Origin: Camelus bactrianus
Taxonomy: Eukaryota; Chordata; Mammalia; Artiodactyla; Camelidae
Assembly: GCF_048773025.1 (NCBI RefSeq)
Contig: NC_133551.1
Span: 34,178,501 to 34,242,500 of the forward strand
Length of the DNA stretch: 64,000 bases
Direction: 5' to 3'
Made by a program: the position numbers and the translations under genes. This document shows, piece by piece, positions 36,401 to 49,216 of this stretch (the stretch's first letter is position 1; the number at the start of each line of letters is the position of its first letter). Under the pieces are notes generated by a model. The model had not been told where the DNA came from, searched no databases, and worked only from the letters and a program-made list of their open reading frames with translations.

Positions 36401-37854
36401 ACACCTGCCTGAAGAAACAGATGAAAACACATTTCTAGTCTTTCCTTCATCATGGGTTACTGGGGAGATGAATTCAATATGATTTAAATAGAAAAAAAAT
36501 TTATCACCAATCACTTAACTGGCCAAAAGTCTATTTCAGCATCCTCCTTCTCACTTCTTTGTTTTCATAGGTCTTTAGAGTTTCGAGTGTCAGGCAGAGT
36601 GTCACTGGATGAAGGGCCTGACACCTGGTCCAGCAGAGCAACCCACGGCGGGGTGAGCAGTGCCAACGGACCTCCTGCATTAGTGGCTTATGCCTTTGAG
36701 ACTGAAATTGATTTTCTGCATTTTACAGCATCATCTCGTCTTAGCGTTTGGTTGAGGTCAAAAGTGGTACCCGTTTAGTATCTGATACAGCTTCAGCCAT
36801 GGGATTAAGTCTTCCCTGACAGAGGATGGATTTGATGGCCTAAGAGGTCTTTTCACCACAGTGATCTATAAACTGGGGAAGGGCTTCTACCCTGAAGCCC
36901 CTTAACCAAGAGTGCGCTGGGACTATCGGACCATGAGCTAGTAGGAAACCAAACTGTGTCAACAGAGTCCCATCCCAACAACCTACAAATCCAGTTGTCT
37001 ACAGTAACAGTTCTCATTAATTTCACCAAGAACTGTTTGATTTTCTTCCTCCCCCGTATATTGAAAAATCCTGGGTGCTAATTTGCACTCATATCAATCA
37101 CATACTGGATTAACTCTCTTCTAGTAGTTGACCTAATATGTGGCTTTGCTGAGTGTGAACCCTACCATTCTCGTCCTACACATGCCTACAGGGTCATCAG
37201 CAATAGTCTTTGTAACCCGCAAGACTTAGCTAGGACAATATATTCCAGCCAGAATCTCAGTAATATCTGCAGTATTACTGTGGGGCAGGACAGGATTTCT
37301 GTCAGGTTTTTGGAAACCCACCCCCCCCAAAAAATGTCTTTTAGTTTCCCAGTGCTACCTATTGGGTATGAATATCTGTTCTTTAAAAATTGAGGCTTAT
37401 GAGTACATAAATAAAGATTTACTAAAAACCACATTGGCAGTAATGACCTTCAGCATGATGGAATTTTTATGTCTATAATTTAAGAGAAAGAAAACAATTT
37501 CAAATACTCTAGAACTAAAAACTTAAAACAAAAAAACCTCTGAAAAAATAACCACTGTGTGGCTGGCCACTTAAAAAGTTGTTAACGTGTCAGTGTTGAA
37601 GTGAGAATTTTAAAACATCTTGTTACCCATTAGATACTGTGGAAGAGAAATTTCCAGAAAGATGCAGAAGCATAGGCTTTAGCTGCAAACTTGAGGAATA
37701 AGAATTTTCTGGCTTCCTAAAGCAGATGAATTAGATCTAGTATTGGCACACTCTTATTCTATCGGAACTACTAACTCTGAAGGGGCCACTGGAATGGTCC
37801 TTCTAGTAAACTGATTTTTTAGGGCCTGAATTCTAAAATCAGTCCTTCTTAATG

Positions 37855-37857
<3 letters not shown>

Positions 37858-37885
<28 letters not shown>
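37858..37885. repeat. (AC)14 microsatellite
   Basis: Perfect dinucleotide run. Confidence 0.97.
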
Positions 37886-37994
37886 TCAGCACATAGAGAC
37901 ACAGACACATTTTTAATAAACTTGCTGATAGCGTGGTCAGCTCAAGGATCAGCTCTCAGTCAAAGATGAGGGATGGAGGCTTTGCTCAGTAGTA

Positions 37995-38265
37995 ATCACA
38001 GTAATTCCCAGGGTTGAGCACCTACTACATGCCAGACACTTGACACATTCTCCCTTCACCCTTGAAACACTCCTGCAAGCTGTTTCTATCTCCAGCACTC
38101 AGACTTAGATCCAGCACACAACTGATATTTAAGAAATCTCTGCTGATCAAATAAATGATGGTTATCAGTCAGGAGAACACAGCTGAGAGGGGTTAAATAT
38201 TGCCTGAAGTCATGGCAGAGCCGGATGCCCAAGTCTATTTCCTGAACTGTTTTATGACACCATGA
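37995..38265 (+). mobile_element. MIR interrupted by an L2-like tail
   Basis: GAGCACCTACTACATGCCAG and TGAGAGGGGTTAAATATTGC with CATGGCAGAGCCGGATGC are the two parts of a MIR. Between them, 38098-38165 (CAGCACACAACTGATATTTA) looks like an L2 3' tail. Confidence 0.75.
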
Positions 38266-40670
38266 TGCCATCTTAGATATAGAGTTTATATATTATACAC
38301 AGAAAGAATTATCCAGAAAAGATGAGAAACAGATGAATATATAAAAAGAGATCATGACAACAAAAGAGTATGTACATCAAGGTGTTATATGGTTTTCTTC
38401 TCTCTGAGTCAAATCTTTACATAAAAAAATGAACATAAAAATGTTCACTGTCTGGTAAATTCAGCAGGGGATTCAGCTAAGAAAAGAAAACCAGAGGCCA
38501 TCTAAATCTTGCCATGAGAACCCTCACTGCCAGCTCTAACCAGGGAGGCTGTAGGAGAAACAGAAAGGGCGGGACCTTCATGCACAGCATTGACTAATGG
38601 TTCTCCTGACGTCGTAAGCTCGTTCTGACCGTAGCTCCAATTGCAGCAGACATGGTGGTCAAAACACCACTGCCAGCGCACTCGCCAGACACAAGGCATA
38701 CGCACATTTCAACTGACAGGTAAGCGTGGGGACACCTTTTACTTTCCGTGGCTCTTTCTCTAGTGGGTGACGAGAAGAGGACGGAAAAAATGTCACGTTT
38801 GGCCACACATACTGGGAGCCGGGATTCAGAAGAAACAGTAGTTTGACGAGCATTTCCTACTGCTGCCAGTTCATTCCATTTGTTGCCAGCTTTACTGCCC
38901 AAATATTCACCCCAAATATGTCAAGAAAATTAAAAGAAAAAAATTATATAACAGAACATCCTTCTGAACTAATTCAATTTCGGTATTTATTTTGAAAATT
39001 TATTGAATTATAGTAGAGGAAACCCACTAACTGAAGCCAGCCAGACTGATATTTTTCTTCCTAAGAGTATGGCAGTATTTATTATTTTCTCTCTCTGAGG
39101 GGTTGATTAAAACTAGAAAATAAAACATCTGCAATGTCATAATATATTTAGAATAAGGTGGCTTAGACAGGCAAAGTGAAAGAATACACAGGGCCAATCA
39201 GTACGTCCTAGTCCACAACGTGACAGATTTCTCTGGCAAAGCTGCATTTTGGAGCCAGGCATTATGATTTTTTTTTGTAGAGGGATTCCTACTGTTTTGT
39301 CTACCACACACCATACCCTCTCGCTGGCAGAGGTGCCGCTGACTTCCCCAGACAGAAAATGTGTGATGTTCATTTTAAAATTACTACTGGAGCCCACTAT
39401 TGACCATCTAATTATGCCGAGTTCCATTTATAAACATAGCTAACCACTAAGTTTATGGAGACTTTTTGTGCTGCTTTAATAGGATATTGATCGAGAGCAG
39501 AGTTTGAGTGGACTGCCATTGAATTGTGTAATGGCAAACAGAAGGCAAGGTCACAGCCACTGTTCATGTAGGGCTGCAGTCTATTTTTTTAATTATAATC
39601 TTTTTGTTTCTTCCTTTAATGCTCAAGCCCAAATGGTTTCTTTCGAAAGAAGAGTTCGGTCAAGAACGTAACCTTATTTTGAAAAATAATCTCCACGCCA
39701 CTATCCGAGGTGAACCATCAGGCCACTGGTTCAGAAACGCAAGTTTGCGATCTCTTCCACATTAACAAAGATCTAAGTCCCGCAACTATCTAAATGGCAC
39801 CCCAAAGGACTGGGACACCCGGGATCTCTCAGCCTCGACCACTTTCCTCGTGAGTCCTTCTTTGCAAGAGCATTTTGTCACTTTCAAGCTTGGGCTCGCT
39901 CCTAACAAAGAGCTTCTTGGTCTCCTTATTGCACCTTGGAGCTGAGTTAGTTCTGTTCTAGGAGCCCCATCGTGTCTGGTTAGAGCACAGCCAATAGTTC
40001 CCACTAAACTGCTGGCCTGAAAATCCAAGGGTGTGGAAATAGGTCCCCCAAGGCCCACAAAGGACCTGGAGACCTAAAAATGAAGTTCAAAAATGAACTG
40101 CAACTTGGGTCTTCAGGTTGCTTCCGGTGTGAGAATACACGAAGCGCGCATACTTCTAAGGCAGCAAACAGCCACTAGGGTGCCACCTCATGCCAGGCTG
40201 AGGCTATGCTGGGCTCCATTCACTCCCACTCTCCATTGACAAACAACTCGGGAATCCTGTAGCCACCCGGCAGCCTCACTTTGTGGCAGAGCCAGGACAA
40301 TTCAGCTGCTGGATTTTAATAGATTCTGCAGCAACGCACCAGGAACCCAAAATCAGTCTGGGTAACTGAGAGTGGTTTTCACACCCAAAGACTCTAAGGC
40401 TGGCCACAGTGCACTGAGAACCCTGGCTTTTCAAAATTCCAGGGCCATGAAGTCATCCCCAGCCACGAAGTTTACTTAACCCTTGCAGCCGGCTCGGGTG
40501 TACAAACCGCTAGCTAGAAAATTAGAGCCCGCCAGGCCGGAGTCACAATGGCCTGTGTGTATTTGCGGTTTTCCTCTTTCCCAGTGAAGTATTTAAGGTT
40601 TCAGAGTCACTCCACCAACTTCAAGTCAAAGAGTCAGCACTTTAGAAGGAAATGGGCAGAAGTAGTGGAT

Positions 40671-40689
40671 TTTTTTTGGGGGGGGGGGG
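40671..40689. repeat. T7-G12 homopolymer junction
   Basis: A T run passes directly into twelve G (40678-40689). Long G runs are rare and are a known source of length error in reads. Confidence 0.9.
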
Positions 40690-41263
40690 ATTTTTCTGGG
40701 TTCATACCAGGAGGGGTATTTGACAGCCTCGAAGTACGCACTTTGAGGAAAACACTGGTGCAAAATAAACAAGGGTGGGTGCTGACAGAGAGCCATCTAG
40801 GCAGCATCCTTTAGCAGCCAGGAGAGCGAGCTCTCTGGGAAGCCAGGAGAGCGACTTCACGGGAAAGGGGCCCATCTGAAAATGCTCCTAGAAGGCTTTG
40901 TTTGAAAATGCAGCATCACGTAGGAGCCATTTCAACAGATGGTTCCTGTCTCTCTCCTCACAGTATTATGCTAAAACAACTTTCGTGATTCTGAACCTCA
41001 TTGTTAGCACTTGTAAACCCCCTCCCCCAGAGCAGGGAAGACTTCTCTCTTTCTCTCTGGCCCTGTATCTAGGGCTCTGTATTTCGCTCTCTCTCCCCCG
41101 GAACAAAGTAATAAATAACTGGAACGACTTTCAGATGGTCCCAGCACAGGGGAAGAAAGACAGGAGGAGCACAGGCAGACACATACGTTTACGCTATGGT
41201 ACTCCCTCTGCTGCTAAGAGAGACCACTCTCCTTTTTCGCCTTTCATGGACTCTAGATGATGC

Positions 41264-41284
41264 AAAAAAAAAAAAAAAAAAAAA
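41264..41284. repeat. (A)21 run
   Basis: Homopolymer with no recognisable SINE or LINE body on its left. Confidence 0.95.
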
Positions 41285-41939
41285 TTAAATGGTAGGTAGG
41301 CAGGAGGCAAGGGTGAGACGGGAATTGGTGGGAGACACAGCAGGAGCCCCTGATGCCAATAGCCCCGTGCATCTGAGCAGGATAAATTAATGTCAAGCAA
41401 CCTTGTCGCCTCAGCCCTCACCTCTGAACGTGTGAGGTTAAGCCAGCAGCTTTCTCTTGAGCTTCTCTGCCACTGTTACCCTGTAGTAACACAATTGTAA
41501 CAACAAACTTAGCACATAAGTTATTTCAGTGAATCCTCAGGAGGAAATACTGAAATAGCATCTCCCTCTTCTATTAAATTTAAAAGGAGGAAAACTAAGA
41601 ACAGAAACTAACTGGAAACCTGGGGAAAGTAAATACTTATATTAGCAAATTTAAAAACTGAATTCGGAAGATCCAGAAAGAGGGAAAAATTTCAAGCTAA
41701 GGCCATCATTCGTGTGAAATTTCTGGGCCACCTACGTGGTCACAGGTGTGACTGGGGGGACTAGGCGGGGCTGAGATAGGAGGACGTTAAGAAGAAATCT
41801 GTAACGCAGTGGAAGAAATTCTAAGGCACCGAGGCCATTAGAAACATTCAGGTAAAAGACTAAACTATAGAACAAGTAAAAAGATCACTGGTTGAGGGAA
41901 TAGGAAGATGACTAGTTAGAGCACAGGTGATTTTTAAGG

Positions 41940-42237
41940 AAGTGAGGCTATTCCATATGATACTGTAATAATGGACACCTCTGTGAAAACACACAGAACT
42001 TACAATGCAAAGAATGAACCCTAATGTAAACTACAGACTTCAGTCAATAATAATGTATCACTATCAGCTCCTCAACTGTAAGAAATGTACCACACTAACA
42101 AAAGATGTTAATAATAGGAGCAACTATTGAGTGGGGTGACGGGGAGAGAAGGTAATATTGACATTCTGTACTTTCTGTTAATCTAAAACTATAAACCTAA
42201 ATTTCTCTAAAAAATAAAGTCTACTCGTTAAAAAAAA
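41940..42237 (+). mobile_element. LINE-1 (L1M) 3' UTR fragment
   Basis: It shows the old L1 3' UTR pattern: GTGAAAACACACAGAACTT, AATGAACCCTAATGTAAACT, GAAATGTACCACACTAACAA, and the end CTCTAAAAAATAAAGTCTA. Only the UTR remains. Confidence 0.75.
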
Positions 42238-42542
42238 TCAAACTTAAAAACAAATCCAGAAAAAAATTGTAATTATTTCATTGGCTTTGGATTACCTGAA
42301 AATCGTTTTACCCTTTCTTGAATGCATAACTTAATAATCAAAAAGTGTGTCAGCTCTAACAGGAAATGATAATTGAATGAAAGCACCGAACTTCAGATTG
42401 TTTAGTTCTATAACGCAGTTACAGGAGAGGTCATGACAAAAACGTCTGCAGTCAGCTAGCTGAGGGAAACAAAGTGAAAAGACCAAATTTCTTAACTTTG
42501 ACCATCAATAACAGCAACCATGGGAGGACTGAACGAGAGAAC

Positions 42543-42612
42543 ACTTACAATGTGCCTAGCATAATGCCTGGTATACAGTGTATGCGTGATAAATGCCGGC
42601 CACTGTAATTTT
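42543..42612 (+). mobile_element. MIR 3' tail
   Basis: CACTTACAATGTGCCTAGCA with ATAATGCCTGGTATACAGTG is a MIR 3' end. Confidence 0.6.
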
Positions 42613-44019
42613 TCATGTTAGTGTTGCATCGTGCTCCTACCAAGACTAACATCATGCATTGAATCAACTTAGGTGCCTTATTTCTATGTCAAGGCTGCAG
42701 AATGCACCCCAGCTCCACTTATCAGGGAGAAGTGTCCACCGTACCTCCAAAATGGATGCTTAGCTCTTCCAATGTGGGGAAGGAGGCAGCGTGGAAAGAA
42801 ATGGTTAAGGACATTGACTCCATCACGTGGCCTGAGTGTTAAGTCTTTCAGAAAGATGGAGGGGGGAAGGGAGGAAACGTGAGCTGGTGGGGGCAGGGGG
42901 CGTCCTCCCCCCTACCCTGGCGGCCAAGGCAATCTTGGGACACAGACCCTGACAAACCTGGATTACAGATCTGCAGGAGGGAGGGGGCTCCGGACGGCAG
43001 TTTGGCCTGAAGCCACGGTTTAGCTGACACAGCCCAGTCCCACTCTTGCCAAACAGTTTCAGTCAGCACGAGGCCATGTGTGAGTGAGTCCTAGAGCGAT
43101 TACAAAGCAGTGTGCAGAATCGGAAAGCATGCAAGAGCCGGAGGACGCTCATGATGCCGAACATCAGCAACACAGACCTCTAAACGGGGACAGGAAACAA
43201 ACCAGGTCCCTCTGCGGATGCCATGTGTGGTCCGGCCATACCCCCCGGGCGATCTTGAAGGCAGGTTGAGAATTCCCTTGGCAACCAGGCTGTGGTGGAC
43301 TGAATGGAAGTCTAGTCAAGCTTGGAACTGATAAGCCTTGGGATATAAGACCTTAAAGGGACACAGAGAGAGTGGAAGAAGGATGCGATTCCGGGGAGTG
43401 TGGGCCTTCACATACAAACCTCCAGGCCCCAGGACACTGACGGTAACGAAGACTAAACGTAAACATTACAGCAGCCAGGGTAGAATAAAAAGGTCTCGTG
43501 CATCAATCTTAAAAGTGTTTTCTTTTCACTCTGTTTAGACCCCAGTGAGGCTTCTATGAATGAATGTACATCCCAGTGACGCTCTGGGACAGTTATGCTC
43601 TTACACATACACTCTATATTACTATTATTATTACATTAAAATGTGGGATTACGATCCCTGTTTAAAAATCTTAACAAGTAAAAACTATACATACACACGC
43701 ACTGTTAGCTGTCTATGGCAAATAACTGGCTCATCGGCTGTTCCCCGGGCGGCATGTACCCTCCAAGTTCAAAAGGCAAGCTAGTCTCTAGCTCATCGGT
43801 TGGCGCTTTAGGCACACTTCATACCGCGGCAGTAACTGCTCCATTCCAGGTCGTAACTTGCTGCTTGTATCGCCTCATTCTTTAGGGTTCCGACGCCTCT
43901 ACAGTAGAGCACCCCAGCATCCACCTAGGGTCCCTGATTCTGGAATTCTAACACCCAGAGCCACCTTCCTGCTGTCTTCTCTGTCTAGGCTCAGGCTGTG
44001 GATTTCTTTGAGTTCCCTT

Positions 44020-44225
44020 GTGCCGGTCCAAGAGTACAGATTCCAGCATTACACAGACTTACTTAGCTTAACCATTTCCCCCCTGTTTGACTTTGGATAA
44101 ATGACTTAGCTAGCGCTTCAATTTAACTCATTTGTGAAAATGAGAATGATTTCTTGCCTAGCATGTTTACTGCAGGGATTAATTTTATGTAACATGCATG
44201 AAAATCTAGTACAGTGCCTGTCAGA
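44020..44225 (+). mobile_element. MIR
   Basis: TTTGGATAAATGACTTAGCT, ACTCATTTGTGAAAATGAGA and AGTACAGTGCCTGTCAGAGT follow the MIR order. Confidence 0.75.
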
Positions 44226-44760
44226 GTCTCTCCCCTTCTCCTCCCAGATCCCCTGCCTTCACTTGTATCCCACCTTCTGGATTCTTAAGAAATAAGAACA
44301 GACAGAACCTCAGCCTGTGAGATCAGCATGGCTTGGCTTGCTTGATCTGACATCTTGTCATGAAATTGACTTGCTTACTCACTCAGTCAATCTTGCAAGA
44401 GTGTATTGCAGTGAACGGAGGGTATGAACTTGAAATAAAAGATATTTATTTTTACTCCACTTCATTTCACAAAGGATTTGATGCAGCTTGAAACCAATTC
44501 AAACAATGCAAATTTTATGTAGAGGTGGTATTTTTGAAATAGGAGGAGGATAAAAAATAAAATTTTAATATTTGGTGTCTTTTTCCCTTGATATTGAGAC
44601 CTAGAACAGCACAAACATTGTAGATATGTTTGTTTTTTTTTTTTTAATGTTAGCCAGAAGCTTTTATTTGAATCCATTAAGCACCATAGGCACAATGTCT
44701 AAGGTCTATGATCTTTTCAAGGGGCTGCAAAGTTGTTTGAACCATGATGAAAATTATTAT

Positions 44761-44818
44761 TATTTTTTGAAGTGTAGTTGATGTATGATATTATGTTAGT
44801 TTCAGGTGTACTACAGGT
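44761..44818 (-). mobile_element. short LINE-1 3' end, reversed
   Basis: TTGAAGTGTAGTTGATGTAT and TTAGTTTCAGGTGTAC on the plus strand are the complement of the artiodactyl-type L1 3' end. It is a strongly 5'-truncated piece of about 60 bp. Confidence 0.7.
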
Positions 44819-44862
44819 ATGCTTCTAAATAAAGACAAAGATTTTTTGTGGGAAGGTAACAG

Positions 44863-44883
44863 TGTGTGTGTGCGTGTGTGTGT
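44863..44883. repeat. (TG)n microsatellite
   Basis: TG run with one C substitution. Confidence 0.9.
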
Positions 44884-45351
44884 CTACGTGGGGGAGGGAG
44901 AGCGGAGGGGGGAATCCTATACCTTCTCCTTGGACTGTCTCAATTATGTCATAGCAAAAATACAATCGATGACCCTTTGACAATGGCACAGGGTGGTGAC
45001 AGGTACTCTCAGTTCACTGTTGTTGGTGATCATTGACAAGCTGGTAATGCTCAAGTTGCCTGGTGTCCCTTGTGCTGAGGGCATTAGCATTCTTTAAAGG
45101 TCAAAACCAAATTTGTGTAAAATGCAGAATTTCCCCAGTAATCCAGGAAGCCTCAGGATTTTTTTTAAAAAAACCAGGTTCACACTATAAACGAGGGAAC
45201 ATGTGAGACACTCAGGATTTCAGTTCTTTCCCTACGTCTCACATTAAAATGATATTTAATTTTTCCTGATTTAAATTCTTGGCTGTCAAACAGTCTACGT
45301 GGCAAAATTCTTCCAATGCGAGTCTGTAAAGGAGATTGTGAAAGCTATTTA

Positions 45352-45576
<225 letters not shown>

Positions 45577-46935
45577 TTAGTTTCATTGTGATTAAAAATG
45601 TGAAATCTAATTTCATATTCCGCTCTAGCTAGAGCTGACGTGGGAGGGTACAGTCATTCAGTTATGTACATGGTTTTTTGGTTTGAATCTTTGAATCTGG
45701 AGGTTATGGAAAGCAATGATACAACAACTGGGTGATTTTTGAAATGCTTTAAAAAAAGTTCAACAGGAAATCTGAAACAAAAGACGATTTAAAATAAATG
45801 GTTACCTTGGCTGACCTCTGAGACCTTCACAACAGGCCTACCTACCAATCAGCCAGGATGGCTAAATTCCATAACAGTTTTTAAACATTATTCTCTAAAG
45901 AAACATCTGATCAGGATTAGCTGTCCATTCATTCAAATCAAAGAAGATTTAAAGGTGTTCCCTTCATTTCTAGAGATACCATAGGGTGAATCTTTAAAAA
46001 GCCAGACTACAAAAGACAAGCCCCAACCCTTGAAGCAAAAAAACAAATTCTTCTGAGCACAAATAAAAATTTATATTTGCTTCAAGACAGGAGTTTTTTT
46101 GTGGATGGGTCAGTTGAAACTTTTTTTTTTTTTTGAGAAAAGATAATAAATCAATGGTTCAAAATAACTTATTCTTTGAATTCTGTATCTGCTTTATTTT
46201 TGCTGGATATAATTAATTTCCTTGAGGATATCTGATACTATATCTATTATCAACCACCTATTAATTCTTACGGTATATTCAGGAACATATTTATAAATGG
46301 CAAGGAATACATAATTTCTGGAATGTCATTTCCCTCTCTGCCTCCAAGGTTTTCTGATTCTGAGTCTCACAGGTTGAATCTGGTTGAGAGATGTATCTGT
46401 AGGGCTAATGTTATCACCTGCTTTAAAATTAGGGTCAAAGGTTGTAGTGAGTTGGTGACCGAAGGGATTTTTTTTTTTTTAAATAACTGTTCTTTGAAAT
46501 AAGAAACATACTTGTAAGAAATGCAATGTATGAAAATGGACTAATTTGAATATATAACAAACAATCCATAAATAAGATTTATGCTATTGATAAAAGCTAG
46601 ATCTTCCCCACTACTAAGGGGAAGCAAGTTTACCTATGACATAGTTTATGTACCAATATATCTGTTAAGCATCATGCACATAAACACATGCAAAAAAATC
46701 ACCATGTTTTGGAGAATTACAAATGGACCTACAAATTATTCTTTCTCTTTTGGTTACATTGGACTTTTGCATAAGAAAGATTTTTTTGGCTGAAAATTAA
46801 AAGACAATTTTCAGTTAATTTTTTATATCAAACACACAATCTATGATATTTTAGATAAAGCGACTCTAATTTTTAGAATATGCGATAATCTTAACTTGCT
46901 TATTTGAAATAAAGTGGCACTATGTGCGGTAAGGG

Positions 46936-46994
46936 GTTGTTGTATGCCTGAAACTAACAATGTTTATGTCAATTATACCTCAATTAAAAAAAGG
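46936..46994 (+). mobile_element. short LINE-1 3' end
   Basis: GCCTGAAACTAACAATG, TATGTCAATTATACCTCAAT and an A tail give the plus-strand end of an L1, about 60 bp. Confidence 0.7.
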
Positions 46995-47769
46995 AAAAAT
47001 GAAGAATCGTGTATATGCACCACAATTTTTTTTTTAAAAAGGCAAAATTCATTTGAAGAAGTGCCCAAGAAATTTCACCTCTTAAAACAACCCACACCCA
47101 GGTATTTAGTTGAGTTTTACATGGTAAGCGCCTGAGGTGTTGCCTCCTTGGTTCAAAGAATTGAGAAGTAAAAATAAATAAATAAACAGAGATTCTCTAA
47201 AGAAGTCTTGGCAAAACAGCGCATATTATCTCTTTTCACTGTGACATTAACATCACATTTATCCCACAGACCATAACAAAGGAAATCCAACCACAATATA
47301 TGGTAAGTTTGACTTAAAACCCAGTCAACAATAGCAAGGAACTTCAGAGTTGAGTGGGAAGATCTGGGCTGATCTGCAGCCCTGGCTCAGCTCTGTCTGC
47401 GTCACTCGCTTGCGGGCTGCTACTTGTTTCAGTTCCAACGTTTAAAATTCCTTATTTTAAGGGCGACTTAACATGAATTTCTGAACAGAGTGAACGTGAA
47501 CACACGTACTTTAATCTTGCCACCAGAAAAAGCAGCCGATCTGTTTTGAAAACTTAGTTTTAGTTCGGTGCAGGGACTTGGGAGGGGGAAACCCCTGCGT
47601 TCATCCATCCAAACCATCACTCTCTTCCGACTGTCCTTTTTCTCTTTTGTCCACCTCTGACATGTTGGTGTTCTCCAGCGTTTGTGCTCACCTCTCCCTA
47701 TATACATACCTCCTGAGTCATTTTCTTTATTTCCATGATATTGGATACCAGGCTTGATTGTGATATTTG

Positions 47770-47870
47770 TGAAAATTAGAATAATCTTGCTTTGTTCACC
47801 TTGTACTTAATACCTGGGACAAAGCAGTCAGTAGGTGCCTATTTGTTGCATGAGTGGATGAATGAATCTA
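47770..47870 (+). mobile_element. L2 3' tail
   Basis: TTTGTTCACCTTGTACTTAA, CAGTCAGTAGGTGCCTATTT and GAGTGGATGAATGAATC match the L2 3' end. Confidence 0.75.
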
Positions 47871-48039
47871 TGGCCAATGACTCTCAAATCCTTATCTTTT
47901 GCCAAGCTCTCTCTCCTGGATTCCAAACCCATAAATCAAAATGTTTATTAGATATTTCTATCCAGATAGCCTGTGGGTATCCTCAGACCCAACATGTCCA
48001 AAGTTGAGTTCTTTCTCTTCTTGAGAACTGTTGTTACTC

Positions 48040-48340
48040 TTTTGAATCCCTTGCTTCAATGAACCATCCACCATTCATCTCGTTTTGTAGGTTTTGGTGT
48101 CATCCCCGACTCTCACCTCCTACAAGCACCCACATCCAACTAACCGCCACTGATTCCATTTCTTACTGTTTCTTTGCTCCATGTGTATCTTCATCTCCCC
48201 CTTATGACTGTGGCTCTGGCTTTTCCCAATTCTCACTGGTACGATGGGACAACCTCCCACATTCTCTGTCATCAGTGTAGTCCACTCTCCGGTCTATAGC
48301 CAGAGCTGTCTCCCTAACAGGCAAACGTGATGATTCACTC
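48040..48340 (+). mobile_element. L2-like element, left part
   Basis: AGAGCTGTCTCCCTAACAGG, AAACGTGATGATTCACTC and the preceding pyrimidine-rich tract follow the L2-like consensus. The element resumes at 48695 after an antiparallel insertion. Confidence 0.6.
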
Positions 48341-48694
48341 ATTTATTCCACGAGTACTTCTTGAGCACATCCTGTGTACCAGGCACTGGGCCAGGAGTTT
48401 GAGATATAGTCCCTACCTTCTAGGATTAGACACAGCTGAAAGTATAAAAGAAATAAATTATTTTAAAATTATAAATGATATAAATAATGTAAAGGAAACA
48501 AATAGGAAAAGCCTTAGAAAGGGGTGTCAGGGAAGGTCTCTCTTAAGAGCTGACATCTGAAAGATACTAAGGAGACAGCCAGAAAAAGAAGAGGGAAGAG
48601 CTCTTCAGGCAGAGGTACTGGCATGTGCAAAGGCCCTGAGGTAGAAAATAATGAGGTGTTGGGAAATCTGAGATAAACCCAATGTGTTCAGAGC
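48341..48694 (-). mobile_element. L2 3' region, reversed, nested in another L2-like element
   Basis: TTTATTCCACGAGTACTTCT, CACATCCTGTGTACCAGGCA, AGGGAAGGTCTCTCTTAAGA and GGCATGTGCAAAGGCCCTGA are successive parts of the complement of the L2 3' region. The element sits between consecutive parts of a forward L2-like element; TCACT occurs at both junctions. Confidence 0.7.
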
Positions 48695-49216
48695 TCACTG
48701 CCCTGTCAAAAACCTTGCAAGAGCCCCACAGAGAGTTTAGGGTACAGTGCAAATGTCTCCACTTGGCATACGACCACCCTACAGCCTCTGTTTTCCTCTC
48801 CAGGCTCATTCCTGATCTCTGGTCTCTCACTTCCACCCCCACCTCTTGGCCTAAGGGAACACATGGTCCTTCCTCCCTGGCTCCAGCTCACCTTTCCCCT
48901 GACACTGCTCCCTCTTCTGAACTGCCTTGTCCTTCATATTCTTTGCTTGGCCAACTCCTACCTGGCCTTTAGATCTCAGCTTTGTTGTCATCTCTATCAG
49001 AAACCTTCCCTGGTTACCCCCACAGCTGGTGAACACTCTTTTTCCATTTTCTCAATATTGACCTGGCAACCTGAGCTATGACCTGGGACTCAGCACACTG
49101 AAGTGTAAGTTCACCTTTTTTCTCATACTAGACTGTGAGCCCCCTGAGGGGAGAGAGCGCATCTTCCGTGTCTCCAGCCCCCCAGGTCCTAGCACAGTGC
49201 TGGTGTGCAGGAGGGA
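48695..49216 (+). mobile_element. L2-like element, right part to 3' end
   Basis: ACCTTGCAAGAGCCCCACAG, TTTGCTTGGCCAACTCCTAC, CTAGACTGTGAGCCCCCTGA and CCTAGCACAGTGCTGGTGTG run in order to the L2 3' end, continuing from 48340. Confidence 0.8.

Noticed and set aside
43285-43475. Possible heavily deleted MaLR-type LTR (starts TGTGGTGGACTGAATGGAA)
   Set aside because: Only the two ends vaguely resemble such an LTR and the interior does not; too weak to annotate.
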